A stretch of DNA of 64,000 nt from Pseudomaricurvus sp033283175 (GTDB lineage Bacteria; Pseudomonadota; Gammaproteobacteria; Pseudomonadales; Cellvibrionaceae), in assembly GCA_033283175.1 (NCBI GenBank), contig JAWMQM010000003.1, positions 558,001-622,000 of the forward strand. Reading direction: 5' to 3'. A program made the position numbers and the translations under genes. The notes beneath the pieces were generated by a model. It saw only the letters and a program-made list of their open reading frames with translations. It was not told where the DNA came from and searched no databases. This document shows, in pieces, positions 1 to 7,799 of this stretch (position 1 is the first letter of the stretch; every line of letters starts with the position of its first letter).

Positions 1-1
1 C

Positions 2-703
2 CGGGCTGCCAAGGATAATTCGGTAAAAGTCATTCTGCTGCGGGCCAATGGCAAGCACTTCTCTGCCGGCCACGACCTGTCCGTACCGGAAGACAAGAAG
101 GATGTGTTCTCCAGTTTTGACTACGAGACCCGCGGCATTACCGGTCAGTACCTGTGGGAGCAGTCTCACTATTTTGAGTACAGCCGCCGTTGGCGCAACA
201 ATCCCAAGCCCTCCATTGCCGCCGTACAGGGCGCCTGTATCGCCGCTGGCCTGATGCTGGCCTGGCCCTGTGACCTGATCGTCGCTGCCGACAACGCCTG
301 GTTCAGTGATCCCACCATTATGATGGGCATCGCCGGTGTGGAGTATCACGGTCACACCTGGGAGCTGGGCCCCCGTAAGGCCAAGCAGATGCTGTTCACG
401 GCCGATAAGATCAAGGCGCTGGAAGCGGAAAAGCTGGGTATGGTCAACGAAGTGGTGCCTGCTGAGGAGCTGGCCGGGTTTTCCGAAGCCCTGGCCCGGA
501 AAATCGCCGAGCAGGATATGTTTTCGCTGATGATGGCCAAGCGTGTGGTCAATCAGACCATGGACACCATGGGCCAGCCGGCGGCTCTGCAGTCGGCGTT
601 TGACCTGCATGAATTCCAGCATGCCCAGTGTATTGCGCTGTCCAAAGGCCAGACCGCGGTGTTGACCCGGGATGTGTCGAAGCTGAAAAAGAACAATCAG
701 TAA
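2..703 (+). CDS. enoyl-CoA hydratase/isomerase family protein (5' end cut off)
   Basis: This is the last 233 residues of a crotonase-fold protein; the frame is open to the window edge, so the real start lies upstream. It would hydrate or isomerise an enoyl-CoA in a beta-oxidation-like pathway in the cytoplasm. The family signs are HFSAGHDL near fragment residues 19-26 (first oxyanion-hole/substrate loop) and the run around GACIAAGLMLAWPCDL, which matches the crotonase signature with the second oxyanion-hole glycine. The usual pair of catalytic glutamates is not obvious: where a typical hydratase has a P-G-x-G-G-T stretch this protein reads GVEYHGHTWELG, so the exact reaction is open. A strong hairpin follows 46 bases after the stop. 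The neighbours are other acyl-CoA and ring-degrading enzymes. Family assignment is firm, substrate unknown. Confidence 0.88.
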   Translation, partial: RAAKDNSVKVILLRANGKHFSAGHDLSVPEDKKDVFSSFDYETRGITGQYLWEQSHYFEYSRRWRNNPKPSIAAVQGACIAAGLMLAWPCDLIVAADNAWFSDPTIMMGIAGVEYHGHTWELGPRKAKQMLFTADKIKALEAEKLGMVNEVVPAEELAGFSEALARKIAEQDMFSLMMAKRVVNQTMDTMGQPAALQSAFDLHEFQHAQCIALSKGQTAVLTRDVSKLKKNNQ

Positions 704-749
704 AGAGGGCGGTGACTGCCCGAGCATTTTTAGCGGGCAACAATGCCCA

Positions 750-789
750 CCAACAAAAAGCCCGGATATCAATCCGGGCTTTTTGTTGG
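750..789. terminator. bidirectional intrinsic terminator
   Basis: Two perfectly complementary 18-base arms (750-767 and 772-789) flank a 4-base loop. The arms carry an A-run on the left and a T-run on the right, so the hairpin has a U-tract on either strand. It lies between two convergent genes, the enoyl-CoA hydratase (+) and the ferredoxin (-), and probably ends both transcripts. Confidence 0.9.
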
Positions 790-802
790 TCGCTTCGTTA
801 AT

Positions 803-1123
803 TCAGTATTGGGACTCGGGCAGTTTCACCACCATGCCTTCCAGCGCTTCGGTCACCTGCACCTGACAACCGAGACGGCTGTTGGGCTGCGGGTCGATGG
901 CAAAATCGATCATAGACAGTTCCACATCTTCCGCAGCCGGAATCTTGTCCTTGTAGCCGTCGTCGATGTAGCAGTGACAGGTGGCACAGCTGCAGGCGCC
1001 ACCACAGTCGCCCTGGATACCATCCACGGCATTATCCACCGCTGCGGTCATGAGCGTAGTACCCACCTCCACATCCAAGGTCTTCTCGACGCCATCTGGT
1101 TGGATAAATGTGATCATGACCAT
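803..1123 (-). CDS. 2Fe-2S ferredoxin, adrenodoxin/putidaredoxin type
   Basis: A 106-residue electron carrier of the vertebrate-type [2Fe-2S] family. The cluster ligands are C40, C46, C49 and C86 (C-x5-C-x2-C spacing, then a distant Cys). Such ferredoxins pass electrons from an NAD(P)H ferredoxin reductase to cytochrome P450s or other oxygenases in the cytoplasm. No reductase is visible in the window; possible clients are the P450s starting at 38699 and 63612 and perhaps the Rieske oxygenase at 9634. The gene is alone on the minus strand and diverges from the SDR at 1332; a palindrome-like site at 1191-1208 lies in the shared promoter region. A related ferredoxin lies at 63225. The ATG start gives the usual family length. 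Confidence 0.93.
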   Translation of the reverse strand: MVMITFIQPDGVEKTLDVEVGTTLMTAAVDNAVDGIQGDCGGACSCATCHCYIDDGYKDKIPAAEDVELSMIDFAIDPQPNSRLGCQVQVTEALEGMVVKLPESQY

Positions 1124-1190
1124 TATCGTAATTTCCTCTGCCTGCTGAGTGTGTTGGGGGGTGACTGGTGAGCCAGTTACAACCTAAAAA

Positions 1191-1208
1191 TTGACATATA
1201 GTCAGTAA
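1191..1208. promoter_or_regulatory. putative operator/promoter between divergent genes
   Basis: The 208-base gap between the ferredoxin (-) and the SDR (+) holds TTGACATATAGTCAGTAA. It contains TGAC-ATATA-GTCA, an inverted repeat, and begins with a consensus -35 box (TTGACA). The core ACATATnGTCAGT recurs, on the other strand, at 17856-17873 in front of the MFS transporter gene. This suggests a shared regulator; which one is inference. Confidence 0.45.
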
Positions 1209-1331
1209 TTTTAGAGTATAAACCCATCCCCCGGGCGTTCCTAGTGCATTGAAGCTTCTTTACAGTCAATGGCTTTTGTCAACAGCATCAGTGCGGTGGG
1301 CCTCTGACTATCAATGAATTTTGGGCTGTGT

Positions 1332-2120
1332 ATGGATTTGCTGGGTTATAACAATAAAAATGTCGTCGTCACTGGATGTGCCTCGGGTATCGGTCTCGCT
1401 ACCACCATTTTGCTGACCGAGCTAGGAGCGCGGGTCACCGGTGTGGATCGTCATCAACCTGAGAGAACTGCCGGTCAATTTGTGCAGGCAGATTTTCTGC
1501 AACGCGACAGTATCGACGCTGCTTTGCAGAAGCTGCCGGATTCTGTGGATGCACTGTTTAATTGTGCGGGGCTGGGCCCCTCGCTGGCGGACGAGCTGGT
1601 GCTGCAGGTAAATCTGTTTGGCACCCGTTATTTTACCGAGAGCGTGATTCCGCGGATGGGGCCCGGGAGTGCTATTGCCAGTATTGCCTCCATTGGCGGT
1701 GCGGGCTGGCCCGACCATGTTTCGGCCCTGCTGGAGTTTCTGGAGCTGCAGGACACAGACGAGGCCCTCAACTGGTATCAGCACCACAAGCACCTGGCGC
1801 CCAATGCCTACTCCTTTTCCAAAGAGGCACTGGTGGTGTGGACCAAGCGGCGGGCACCGGATTTGATCCGGCAGGGCATCCGCATTAACTGCACCAGCCC
1901 CGGCACGACACGTACGCCAATGCTGGATGTCATTGAGGGTAATATTGGTGCTAAAGGCGTCGATGTGGCGAGTCAGCCCATGGGGCGTTGCAGTACGCCG
2001 GAAGAGCAGGCGTGGGCACTGGTGATGCTGAACAGTGCGCGTGCTGCCTGCATCAATGGGGTCGACCTGGCAGTGGATGGTGGGTCGGCAGCCATGAGAA
2101 CAATAAAGGCGGCTCAGTGA
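1332..2120 (+). CDS. short-chain dehydrogenase, 3-alpha-hydroxysteroid/coniferyl-alcohol dehydrogenase-like
   Basis: An NAD(P)-dependent SDR of 262 residues. The cofactor motif TGCASGIG is at 14-21, NCAG at 77-80, and the catalytic Tyr-x3-Lys is Y160SFSK164. There is an extra segment (about 123-157) between the catalytic serine region and the tyrosine, and a SPGTTRTPML stretch, the layout of 3-alpha-hydroxysteroid dehydrogenase (HsdA of Comamonas) and coniferyl-alcohol dehydrogenase relatives. It would interconvert an alcohol and a ketone on a ring or aromatic substrate. I chose the ATG at 1332 because MDLLGY places the Rossmann strand at the usual distance; an in-frame ATG at 1314 would add six residues. 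Neither start has a good Shine-Dalgarno site. Substrate not determinable from sequence. Confidence 0.87.
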   Translation: MDLLGYNNKNVVVTGCASGIGLATTILLTELGARVTGVDRHQPERTAGQFVQADFLQRDSIDAALQKLPDSVDALFNCAGLGPSLADELVLQVNLFGTRYFTESVIPRMGPGSAIASIASIGGAGWPDHVSALLEFLELQDTDEALNWYQHHKHLAPNAYSFSKEALVVWTKRRAPDLIRQGIRINCTSPGTTRTPMLDVIEGNIGAKGVDVASQPMGRCSTPEEQAWALVMLNSARAACINGVDLAVDGGSAAMRTIKAAQ

Positions 2121-2208
2121 TAAGACTGGCTGCCGCGCTGAACTAAAATTCCGCTCCTTAATGTTATTCAGCACATCAAACCATTCCAATAATTAAAGAC
2201 AAGTCCAT

Positions 2209-3162
2209 ATGCAACAGGTTACCCACACGGTTCACCCGTACTACCAAAAAATTCTTGATCTCTACCAGGAAGGCGGTCGCCCGACTTACGATCAGCTGAC
2301 GCCTGCGCAGGCGAGAGAGATGCTGCGCACCAGCCTGGCGGCAGCGCCACCGCAGAGCGGTCTGCCCGAGCTGGAATCGGTGAGCGATGCAACGGTTGCC
2401 GGCACTCATGGAGCCGTTCCGATTCGCCGCTACCGTCCGCGGGGTGAAGTCACGGGCGTTTGCGTGTATATGCACGCCGGAGGCTGGGTGATCGGTGATC
2501 TGGATACCGGGGATGCACTGTGTCGCCGTCTGGCAGCCGGCGCCGGCTGTGAAGTGATCAGCGTGGATTACGGTCTGGCGCCGGAGCACGGGTTTCCCGG
2601 TCCGGTGGACGACGTTTTTGATGTGCTGCAATGGGTGCTGGAACAGGGCGCAGGCCCAGTGGTGCTGGCCGGCGAGAGCGCCGGTGGCAACCTGGCCGCT
2701 GCGGTGGCCTTGCGTGTGGCAGACGCAGGCGATGTGCAGTTGGCGGGGCAGTTTCTGGCCTACCCGGTAACCGATCACGACTTCAGTTCGGCTTCCTATC
2801 AGGAGCTGGGTGAGAAAAACTATCTGTTGTCCGGCGCCGAGATGCGCTGGTTCTGGGATCAGTACTGCCCGCCGCAATTGCGCGATGATCCAATGGCATC
2901 GCCCCTGCGGGCTGCCAGTCTGGAAGGCTTGCCGCCCAGTCTGATCTACGTGGCGCAACTGGACCCCCTGCGCTCGGAAGGTCTGGCCTACGCCCGGCGC
3001 CTGGCGGAGAGTGGGGTAGAGATCCAGACCCGCTGTGACCCGGGGATGTTGCATGGCTACCTGAGTGCGGCCGCCGCAGTGCCGCTGGCGGCTGACGCGG
3101 TTGCCCAGGCAGCGCTGTGGATCCGGCAGCAGATTGCGCGTGTGCGCAGTACGCAGAACTAA
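2209..3162 (+). CDS. alpha/beta hydrolase, hormone-sensitive-lipase family esterase
   Basis: A 317-residue cytoplasmic carboxylesterase of the HSL (bacterial family IV) type. The oxyanion-hole motif reads HAGGW (89-93), with Ala in place of the first Gly of the common HGGG. The nucleophile elbow is GESAGG with Ser157; the likely acid is Asp252 (LDPLRSEG) and the base His282 (MLHGY). It would cleave an ester or lactone; in this setting a lactone or ester made by the Baeyer-Villiger-type monooxygenase at 3741 is an attractive substrate, which is inference. It is followed 12 bases later by the thioesterase gene, so the two are probably cotranscribed. The start has an AAGACAAG purine stretch upstream. 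Confidence 0.9.
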   Translation: MQQVTHTVHPYYQKILDLYQEGGRPTYDQLTPAQAREMLRTSLAAAPPQSGLPELESVSDATVAGTHGAVPIRRYRPRGEVTGVCVYMHAGGWVIGDLDTGDALCRRLAAGAGCEVISVDYGLAPEHGFPGPVDDVFDVLQWVLEQGAGPVVLAGESAGGNLAAAVALRVADAGDVQLAGQFLAYPVTDHDFSSASYQELGEKNYLLSGAEMRWFWDQYCPPQLRDDPMASPLRAASLEGLPPSLIYVAQLDPLRSEGLAYARRLAESGVEIQTRCDPGMLHGYLSAAAAVPLAADAVAQAALWIRQQIARVRSTQN

Positions 3163-3174
3163 CGGGGTAGGGTT

Positions 3175-3606
3175 ATGCGAATCGACAGGGCGTTGCTGGA
3201 CAGTGCCGAGTTTAAATCCTCAGTGATCATTCCGGTGCGCATGGCAGATCTGGATATGCAGTGGCACGTGAATAATGTGCGTGCCACCGAATTGCTGCAG
3301 GAGGCGCGTTTTCATTTTATGCGGGATTCGGGTATGGCCGACGCCATCCGCCAGGCGCAACGGCGTCCGGTGGTGGTGTCGAAACTGGTGGAGTACGCGT
3401 CGGAAATGAGTGTCGAACATCCGATAGAAGTGTTCACCGCCATCTCCCGCCTGGGCAACAGTTCTGTCGTCTTCTCACAGAAAGCGCAACAGTGTGGCCG
3501 CAACGCGCTGTACGCACAGATTACCCTGGTTATGCTGGGGGAGTCGGGGCCGGAGTCTCTGCCAGAAGCGATCAGGCAAGCGGCACGGCCGCACCTGATT
3601 GGCTGA
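3175..3606 (+). CDS. acyl-CoA thioesterase, 4HBT hot-dog fold
   Basis: A 143-residue single hot-dog domain protein. The N-terminal RMADLDMQWHVNN segment (about 22-34) corresponds to the family signature R-x-x-D-x-D-x-x-x-H-V-N-N, with the aspartates lying over the active site of the partner subunit. It would hydrolyse an acyl-CoA, or act on a hydroxyacyl-CoA intermediate, as a dimer or tetramer in the cytoplasm. It lies 12 bases after the HSL-family esterase with GGGGTAGGG upstream of the ATG, so it is the second gene of that operon. Substrate chain type cannot be read from the sequence. Confidence 0.88.
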   Translation: MRIDRALLDSAEFKSSVIIPVRMADLDMQWHVNNVRATELLQEARFHFMRDSGMADAIRQAQRRPVVVSKLVEYASEMSVEHPIEVFTAISRLGNSSVVFSQKAQQCGRNALYAQITLVMLGESGPESLPEAIRQAARPHLIG

Positions 3607-3674
3607 CACTTGCAGACTGTCAGCCCCGGTAGGGGCTTGGTAGATCCTGTGAAGGTCGGCTGGTGCCTGAAACG

Positions 3675-3703
3675 AAAAAAGCCTCCGCAACACCGCCGGA
3701 GGC
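3675..3703 (-). terminator. intrinsic terminator of the flavin monooxygenase gene
   Basis: On the minus strand a 7-bp GC-rich stem (GCCTCCG/CGGAGGC, 3681-3687 with 3697-3703) is followed by six U residues (the A-run 3675-3680). It sits 38 bases after the stop of the monooxygenase. Confidence 0.85.
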
Positions 3704-3740
3704 AAGCACACTGAAGCTACCCTAAAAAGGAAGACCCGTT

Positions 3741-5210
3741 TCAGCTGGGTGTAAGGTCGTAATCCTGCAGGTCCGGCTTGGACATCACCTCCATAAAGTA
3801 CTCGTAGGGCCAGGGCCACACTTGCGGCACACCCTCGTCATTCAGATACCAGCTTTTACAGCCCGAGGCGAAAACGGTGTTTTTGGCCGCCTCGGTGCGT
3901 CGCTCGTTGTAGCTCTGCAGAGCTGCTTCACTGGGGGCGACCGCTTTGTATTCGCCGCTGCGCAGCAGATCCACCAGCTGATCGATATAGCCCCATTGGC
4001 GCTCGGCGATGTCGATCAGCGAAAAGTTACCCACCGGTCCGCTGGGGCCGTTGAGCATAAAGAAGTTGGGGAAGTGAGGCACATTGATGGCGTAGTAGGC
4101 CGACGGGCCATTCTGCCAGACGTCGTTCAGGTCCAGCCCCTGTTCGCCAACAATCTCCATCGGGCGGACAAAGGCATCCACCTTGAAACCGGTGGCCAGC
4201 GCGATCACATCCAGTTCGTGAAAGCTACCATCCTTGAGGCGGATGCCGTTGGCTTCAATGCGCTCAATGCCGACGGTTTCAACAGCCACTGAGTGCTGCT
4301 GAATTTTCTGGTAGTAGTCCGGCGAGAACACCAGCCGTTTACAGGCGGCGCGGTAGTTGGGGCGCAGCTTCTCCCGCAGTACCGGATCCGTCACGCTCTC
4401 TTCCAGGTTCTTTTCTACAATGCCCTGAATTTCCTTCAGTTCCGGTGAGTTGGCATCAATGATGGCGGCGAGGAAGCGGCCGCGGCGTTTCTGGGCTTCC
4501 GGCCCGTTGCGCACATACTCGATATTGTCCGGATCGGCGCGGAAGTTCTGTTTCTCCTCATCGCTGTAGCCCGGGTTTTCACAGGGCATGATCCACTGGG
4601 GCGAGCGCTGGAAATGGGTCAGGTGAGCGGTTTTACCGGCCAGCGCGGCAACAATCTGTATGCCGGTGGAGCCGCTGCCGATGACGCCGACGCGCTTGTT
4701 GCTCAGGTCGATACTGTGGTCCCAGCGGGCGCTGTGAAAGGCGTCACCCTGGTAATCTTCCAGCCCGGGAATGTCCGGTACATTGGGGTGGTGCAGCACA
4801 CCGGTAGCTGCCACCACAACATCGGCGGTGTCGCTGCGGCCGTCGGTGGTGCGGATCTGCCATTGGCCATCGGCGTAGTGACAGCTGGCAATTTCCGTGT
4901 TGAAGACCATCTTGTTGCGGACGTCGTACTGGTCCGCCATGCGCTCGAAATAGTTCTGGATCTCGCTGCCCGGGGCGTAGAAGGAGCTCCATTCCGGGTT
5001 GAAGGCAAAGGAATAGGAGTAGGAGTGGGCCGGGGTGTCGCAGGCAACGCCGGGGTAGGTATTTTCCCGCCAGGTGCCTCCCAGGGTGGAGCCCTTCTCG
5101 TAAATAACAAAGTTCTCTTCACCGCGCTCTTTCAGACGGATGCCGGTCAGCACGCCCGCCATTCCTGCGCCGATAATGACATAGCGCAATTCTCTCTGAT
5201 GGGTTGGCAC
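3741..5210 (-). CDS. FAD-dependent Baeyer-Villiger-like flavin monooxygenase
   Basis: A 489-residue class B flavoprotein monooxygenase. GAGMAG at 14-19 is the FAD-binding Rossmann turn and GSGSTG at 178-183 the NADPH one. Between them is YQGDAFHSARWD (153-164), which fits the Baeyer-Villiger fingerprint F-x-G-x3-H-x3-W-[PD] except that the first aromatic is Tyr. The enzyme would insert oxygen next to a ketone, or oxygenate a heteroatom, using NADPH and O2. It is the only gene on its strand here, diverges from the acyl-CoA dehydrogenase pair and shares an operator-bearing 300-base promoter region with it. Next to an esterase and SDR it would complete an alcohol-ketone-ester-cleavage route (inference). 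Length is slightly below typical cyclohexanone-type BVMOs (about 540). Confidence 0.9.
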   Translation of the reverse strand: MPTHQRELRYVIIGAGMAGVLTGIRLKERGEENFVIYEKGSTLGGTWRENTYPGVACDTPAHSYSYSFAFNPEWSSFYAPGSEIQNYFERMADQYDVRNKMVFNTEIASCHYADGQWQIRTTDGRSDTADVVVAATGVLHHPNVPDIPGLEDYQGDAFHSARWDHSIDLSNKRVGVIGSGSTGIQIVAALAGKTAHLTHFQRSPQWIMPCENPGYSDEEKQNFRADPDNIEYVRNGPEAQKRRGRFLAAIIDANSPELKEIQGIVEKNLEESVTDPVLREKLRPNYRAACKRLVFSPDYYQKIQQHSVAVETVGIERIEANGIRLKDGSFHELDVIALATGFKVDAFVRPMEIVGEQGLDLNDVWQNGPSAYYAINVPHFPNFFMLNGPSGPVGNFSLIDIAERQWGYIDQLVDLLRSGEYKAVAPSEAALQSYNERRTEAAKNTVFASGCKSWYLNDEGVPQVWPWPYEYFMEVMSKPDLQDYDLTPS

Positions 5211-5346
5211 TCTTCACCTCCTGAGGCAGACACTACCCGACGGGGACCGGGTCCAGGGCCCGGAACGGGCGGGTAGGGGCAGTGTGTACAGTTCTTGTTG
5301 ATTATGGGACTTATGATTACTTAGCCGGCTGAGCCCTGTCAACAAT

Positions 5347-5365
5347 AATTGACGAATCGTTAATT
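5347..5365. promoter_or_regulatory. operator-like inverted repeat in divergent promoter region
   Basis: The 301-base gap 5211-5511 separates the minus-strand monooxygenase from the plus-strand acyl-CoA dehydrogenases. It holds a 9+1+9 inverted repeat, AATTGACGA-A-TCGTTAATT, with one mismatch, typical in size of a TetR-family operator. TTGACG inside it can serve as a -35 box. Nothing else in the gap is recognisable. Confidence 0.5.
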
Positions 5366-5511
5366 TTCGTTGATTCTATGCCAGACGCGGCTGGATACAT
5401 TGCCGTGGTCGTGGGCGGACAAGAATAAACAGTGCCTGACTTCGGCGCAGCTCGTGTCCTGGCCTTCACGCCAGTGTCCAGCCTCCAAACCTGCAACGTG
5501 GATGGGTGATC

Positions 5512-6678
5512 GTGGATTTAGAGTACACAGACAAACAGAAAGCCTTCAGAGAAGAGATTCGCGGTTGGTTGGCCGACAACGTGCCAAAGCAACCCCTGCA
5601 GACCTACGATACCGAAGAGGGCTTCCGCCAGCACCGTGAATGGGAGGCGGTGTTGCATCAGGGGCGCTGGACCATGGTGACCTGGCCGGAGGCCCTCGGT
5701 GGGCGTGACGCCGACTTGATCGAGTGGTTGATCTTCGAGGAGGAGTATAACCGCGCCCAAGCCCCGAAGCGGGTCAATATCAATGGTATCTGCCTGCTGG
5801 GGCCGACCCTGATGGAGTACGGCACCGAGGCGCAGAAGGCGCGTATTCTGCCGAAGATGGCCAGTGGCGAGGAGATCTGGGCGCAGGCCTGGTCCGAGCC
5901 CGGTGCCGGTTCCGATATGGCGGCGATTCGCACCAAAGCCGAGCGCCGCGGCGATAGCTATATCCTCAATGGCCAGAAGATCTGGTCCACCCGGGCGGTG
6001 TGGGCGGACTGGTGCTTTGGCATTTTCCGCACCGACCCCGAATCCCAGCGTCATCACGGGTTGACCTTTATTCTGGTGCCGCTGGATCTGCCGGGAATTA
6101 CTGTGCGTCCGATCCCGCAGCTGGATGGTCTGCCCGGTTTCGCCGAGATATTTTTCGACAACGTGGAAGTGCCGGTGGAGAACCGCCTGGGCGACGAGGG
6201 CGCGGGCTGGAGTGTGGCCATGGCCACCGCCGGCTTCGAGCGCGGCCTGATGTTGCGGGCGCCGGCGCGCTTCCAGCAGACCGCCCGTCGCCTGGTGGAG
6301 CTGTACCGCCAGAACTGCGAGCTGGCCGACCGCGACCCGGCAGTGAAGGATGCGGTGATCCGCTGCTATCTGGATGCGGAGAGCTACGCCCTGACCACCT
6401 ACCAGACCGCCTGTCGTCTGAATCAGGGGGGCAAGATTGGCCCGGAATCCTCCACCAACAAGATCTTCTGGTCGGAACTGGATCAGACCATGTGCGCCAC
6501 CGCCATGAGCATACTCGGGGCACGGGCCGAGCTGTTACCCCACGCACCTGCGGCCGCAGGTGTGGGCAGCTGGCTGGACGATTTCCTGTTTGCCCAGTCA
6601 GGCCCCATCTACGCGGGTAGTAACGAGATTCAACGCAACATTATTGCCGAGCGTATGCTGGGCATGCCGCGCAAGTAA
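5512..6678 (+). CDS. acyl-CoA dehydrogenase, first subunit of a probable heteromeric pair
   Basis: A 388-residue FAD-dependent acyl-CoA dehydrogenase that would form a double bond alpha-beta to the thioester. The FAD/substrate signature AWSEPGAGSDM is near residue 127 and the C-terminal helix reads YAGSNEIQRNIIAERMLG, where many single-gene enzymes have the catalytic glutamate (YEGT); here that position is Ala, as in long/branched-chain and steroid-type FadE proteins. The next gene, 13 bases on, is a second, shorter acyl-CoA dehydrogenase lacking this C-terminal motif. That arrangement resembles the alpha2beta2 ChsE/FadE26-27 and FadE28-29 enzymes of steroid side-chain degradation. I chose GTG 5512, preceded by GGATGGG; GTG 5506 would add two residues. 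Confidence 0.92.
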   Translation: MDLEYTDKQKAFREEIRGWLADNVPKQPLQTYDTEEGFRQHREWEAVLHQGRWTMVTWPEALGGRDADLIEWLIFEEEYNRAQAPKRVNINGICLLGPTLMEYGTEAQKARILPKMASGEEIWAQAWSEPGAGSDMAAIRTKAERRGDSYILNGQKIWSTRAVWADWCFGIFRTDPESQRHHGLTFILVPLDLPGITVRPIPQLDGLPGFAEIFFDNVEVPVENRLGDEGAGWSVAMATAGFERGLMLRAPARFQQTARRLVELYRQNCELADRDPAVKDAVIRCYLDAESYALTTYQTACRLNQGGKIGPESSTNKIFWSELDQTMCATAMSILGARAELLPHAPAAAGVGSWLDDFLFAQSGPIYAGSNEIQRNIIAERMLGMPRK

Positions 6679-6691
6679 GGAGCTGTGACTG

Positions 6692-7732
6692 ATGGATTTT
6701 ACCTTTACTGACGATCAGCTCCTGTTCCAGCAAAGCGTACGGGATTTCCTGACCAATGAAGTCACGCCGGAATACATCCGCTCCGGCTGGGACACCGAGA
6801 CTGGTCGCAGCAGCGCCCTGTGGCAACAGCTGGCAGAGATGGGTTTGCCGGCCATGACTGTGCCGGAAGAGTTCGGCGGGCTGGGCATGTCGGAGCTGGA
6901 TTTCGTGCTGCTGGCGCAGGAGTGTGGTTACGTGGCGCTGCCGGAGCCACTGGTAAATTGTGCTCTGGTGGCCGTGCCCTTGCTGCAGCAGCTTGGCGGC
7001 GAGCTGGCGGCGCAGTGGCTACCGAAAATCGCCTCGGGCGAAGCGGTGGTGGTGGCGGGGCTGTCGCAAAACCTGGTGGCGGAAGATGCCCATATCGCCG
7101 ATCTGCTGCTGTGGGAGCAGGACGGTGCCTTCTACGCGTTGACCCGGGATCAGTACGCCCTTGAGTTGAACGAGTCCGTGGACCCTTCACGGCGTCTGTT
7201 CAGTGTCGCTATCGATCCAGCTGTAGAGCCTGTGGCTGAAGGGAGCGCTGCGGCGGCTTTGATGGGGGCAGCTCTGAACCGGGGTGCACTGGCATGCGCC
7301 GCTCAGGCTCTGGGTCTTACCCAGCGAATGATTGATATTTCCGTCGCCTATACCACCGACCGCCAGCAGTTTGGTGTGCCCATCGGCAGTTTCCAGGCGG
7401 TCAAGCATCACATGGCCAATGTGGCGGTACAGCTGGAGTACGCCAAGGCGCCGGTATACCGCGCCGCCTATGTGCTGGTACATGGTGGTAACGCAGACTT
7501 TGCGCTATCCCACGCCAAACTGGTGGCTTGTGACGCGGCCGCCCTGGGGGCCAAAAACAGCATCCAGGTGCACGGCGCCATGGGCTACACCTGGGAAGTG
7601 GATCTGCACATCTTTATGAAAAAAGCCTGGGCGTTGGCCAACAGCTGGGGCGATGCTGGCTTTCATAAAACCCGTGTGGCAGAGATTATCTTTGCCAAAG
7701 ACGCGGAGATCGGACCAGGTACTACCTTTTAA
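6692..7732 (+). CDS. acyl-CoA dehydrogenase, second subunit of a probable heteromeric pair
   Basis: A 346-residue acyl-CoA dehydrogenase-fold protein that starts MDFTFTDDQ with AAGGAG upstream of the ATG. It has the N-terminal helical and middle domains in reduced form and a C-terminal domain with VHGAMGYTWEVDLHIF, but no EIQR-type FAD-contact motif like that of its upstream partner, ending instead in HKTRVAEIIF. In actinobacterial and proteobacterial steroid degraders such short partners combine with a full-length partner so that each contributes part of one FAD and substrate site. I infer the same here. It is cotranscribed with the first subunit (13-base gap) and followed 67 bases later by the ketosteroid-dehydrogenase-like gene. 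Confidence 0.9.
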   Translation: MDFTFTDDQLLFQQSVRDFLTNEVTPEYIRSGWDTETGRSSALWQQLAEMGLPAMTVPEEFGGLGMSELDFVLLAQECGYVALPEPLVNCALVAVPLLQQLGGELAAQWLPKIASGEAVVVAGLSQNLVAEDAHIADLLLWEQDGAFYALTRDQYALELNESVDPSRRLFSVAIDPAVEPVAEGSAAAALMGAALNRGALACAAQALGLTQRMIDISVAYTTDRQQFGVPIGSFQAVKHHMANVAVQLEYAKAPVYRAAYVLVHGGNADFALSHAKLVACDAAALGAKNSIQVHGAMGYTWEVDLHIFMKKAWALANSWGDAGFHKTRVAEIIFAKDAEIGPGTTF

Positions 7733-7799
7733 CTGATCCGCCAGCGGCCTCGGCATTAGCTCCGGGGCCACGCGGATATCCTACCGTCTGGGAACAATA

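Noticed and set aside
743..1171. 142-codon plus-strand frame over the ferredoxin gene
   Set aside because: Antisense to the ferredoxin with its four intact cluster cysteines, and it begins in the terminator hairpin.
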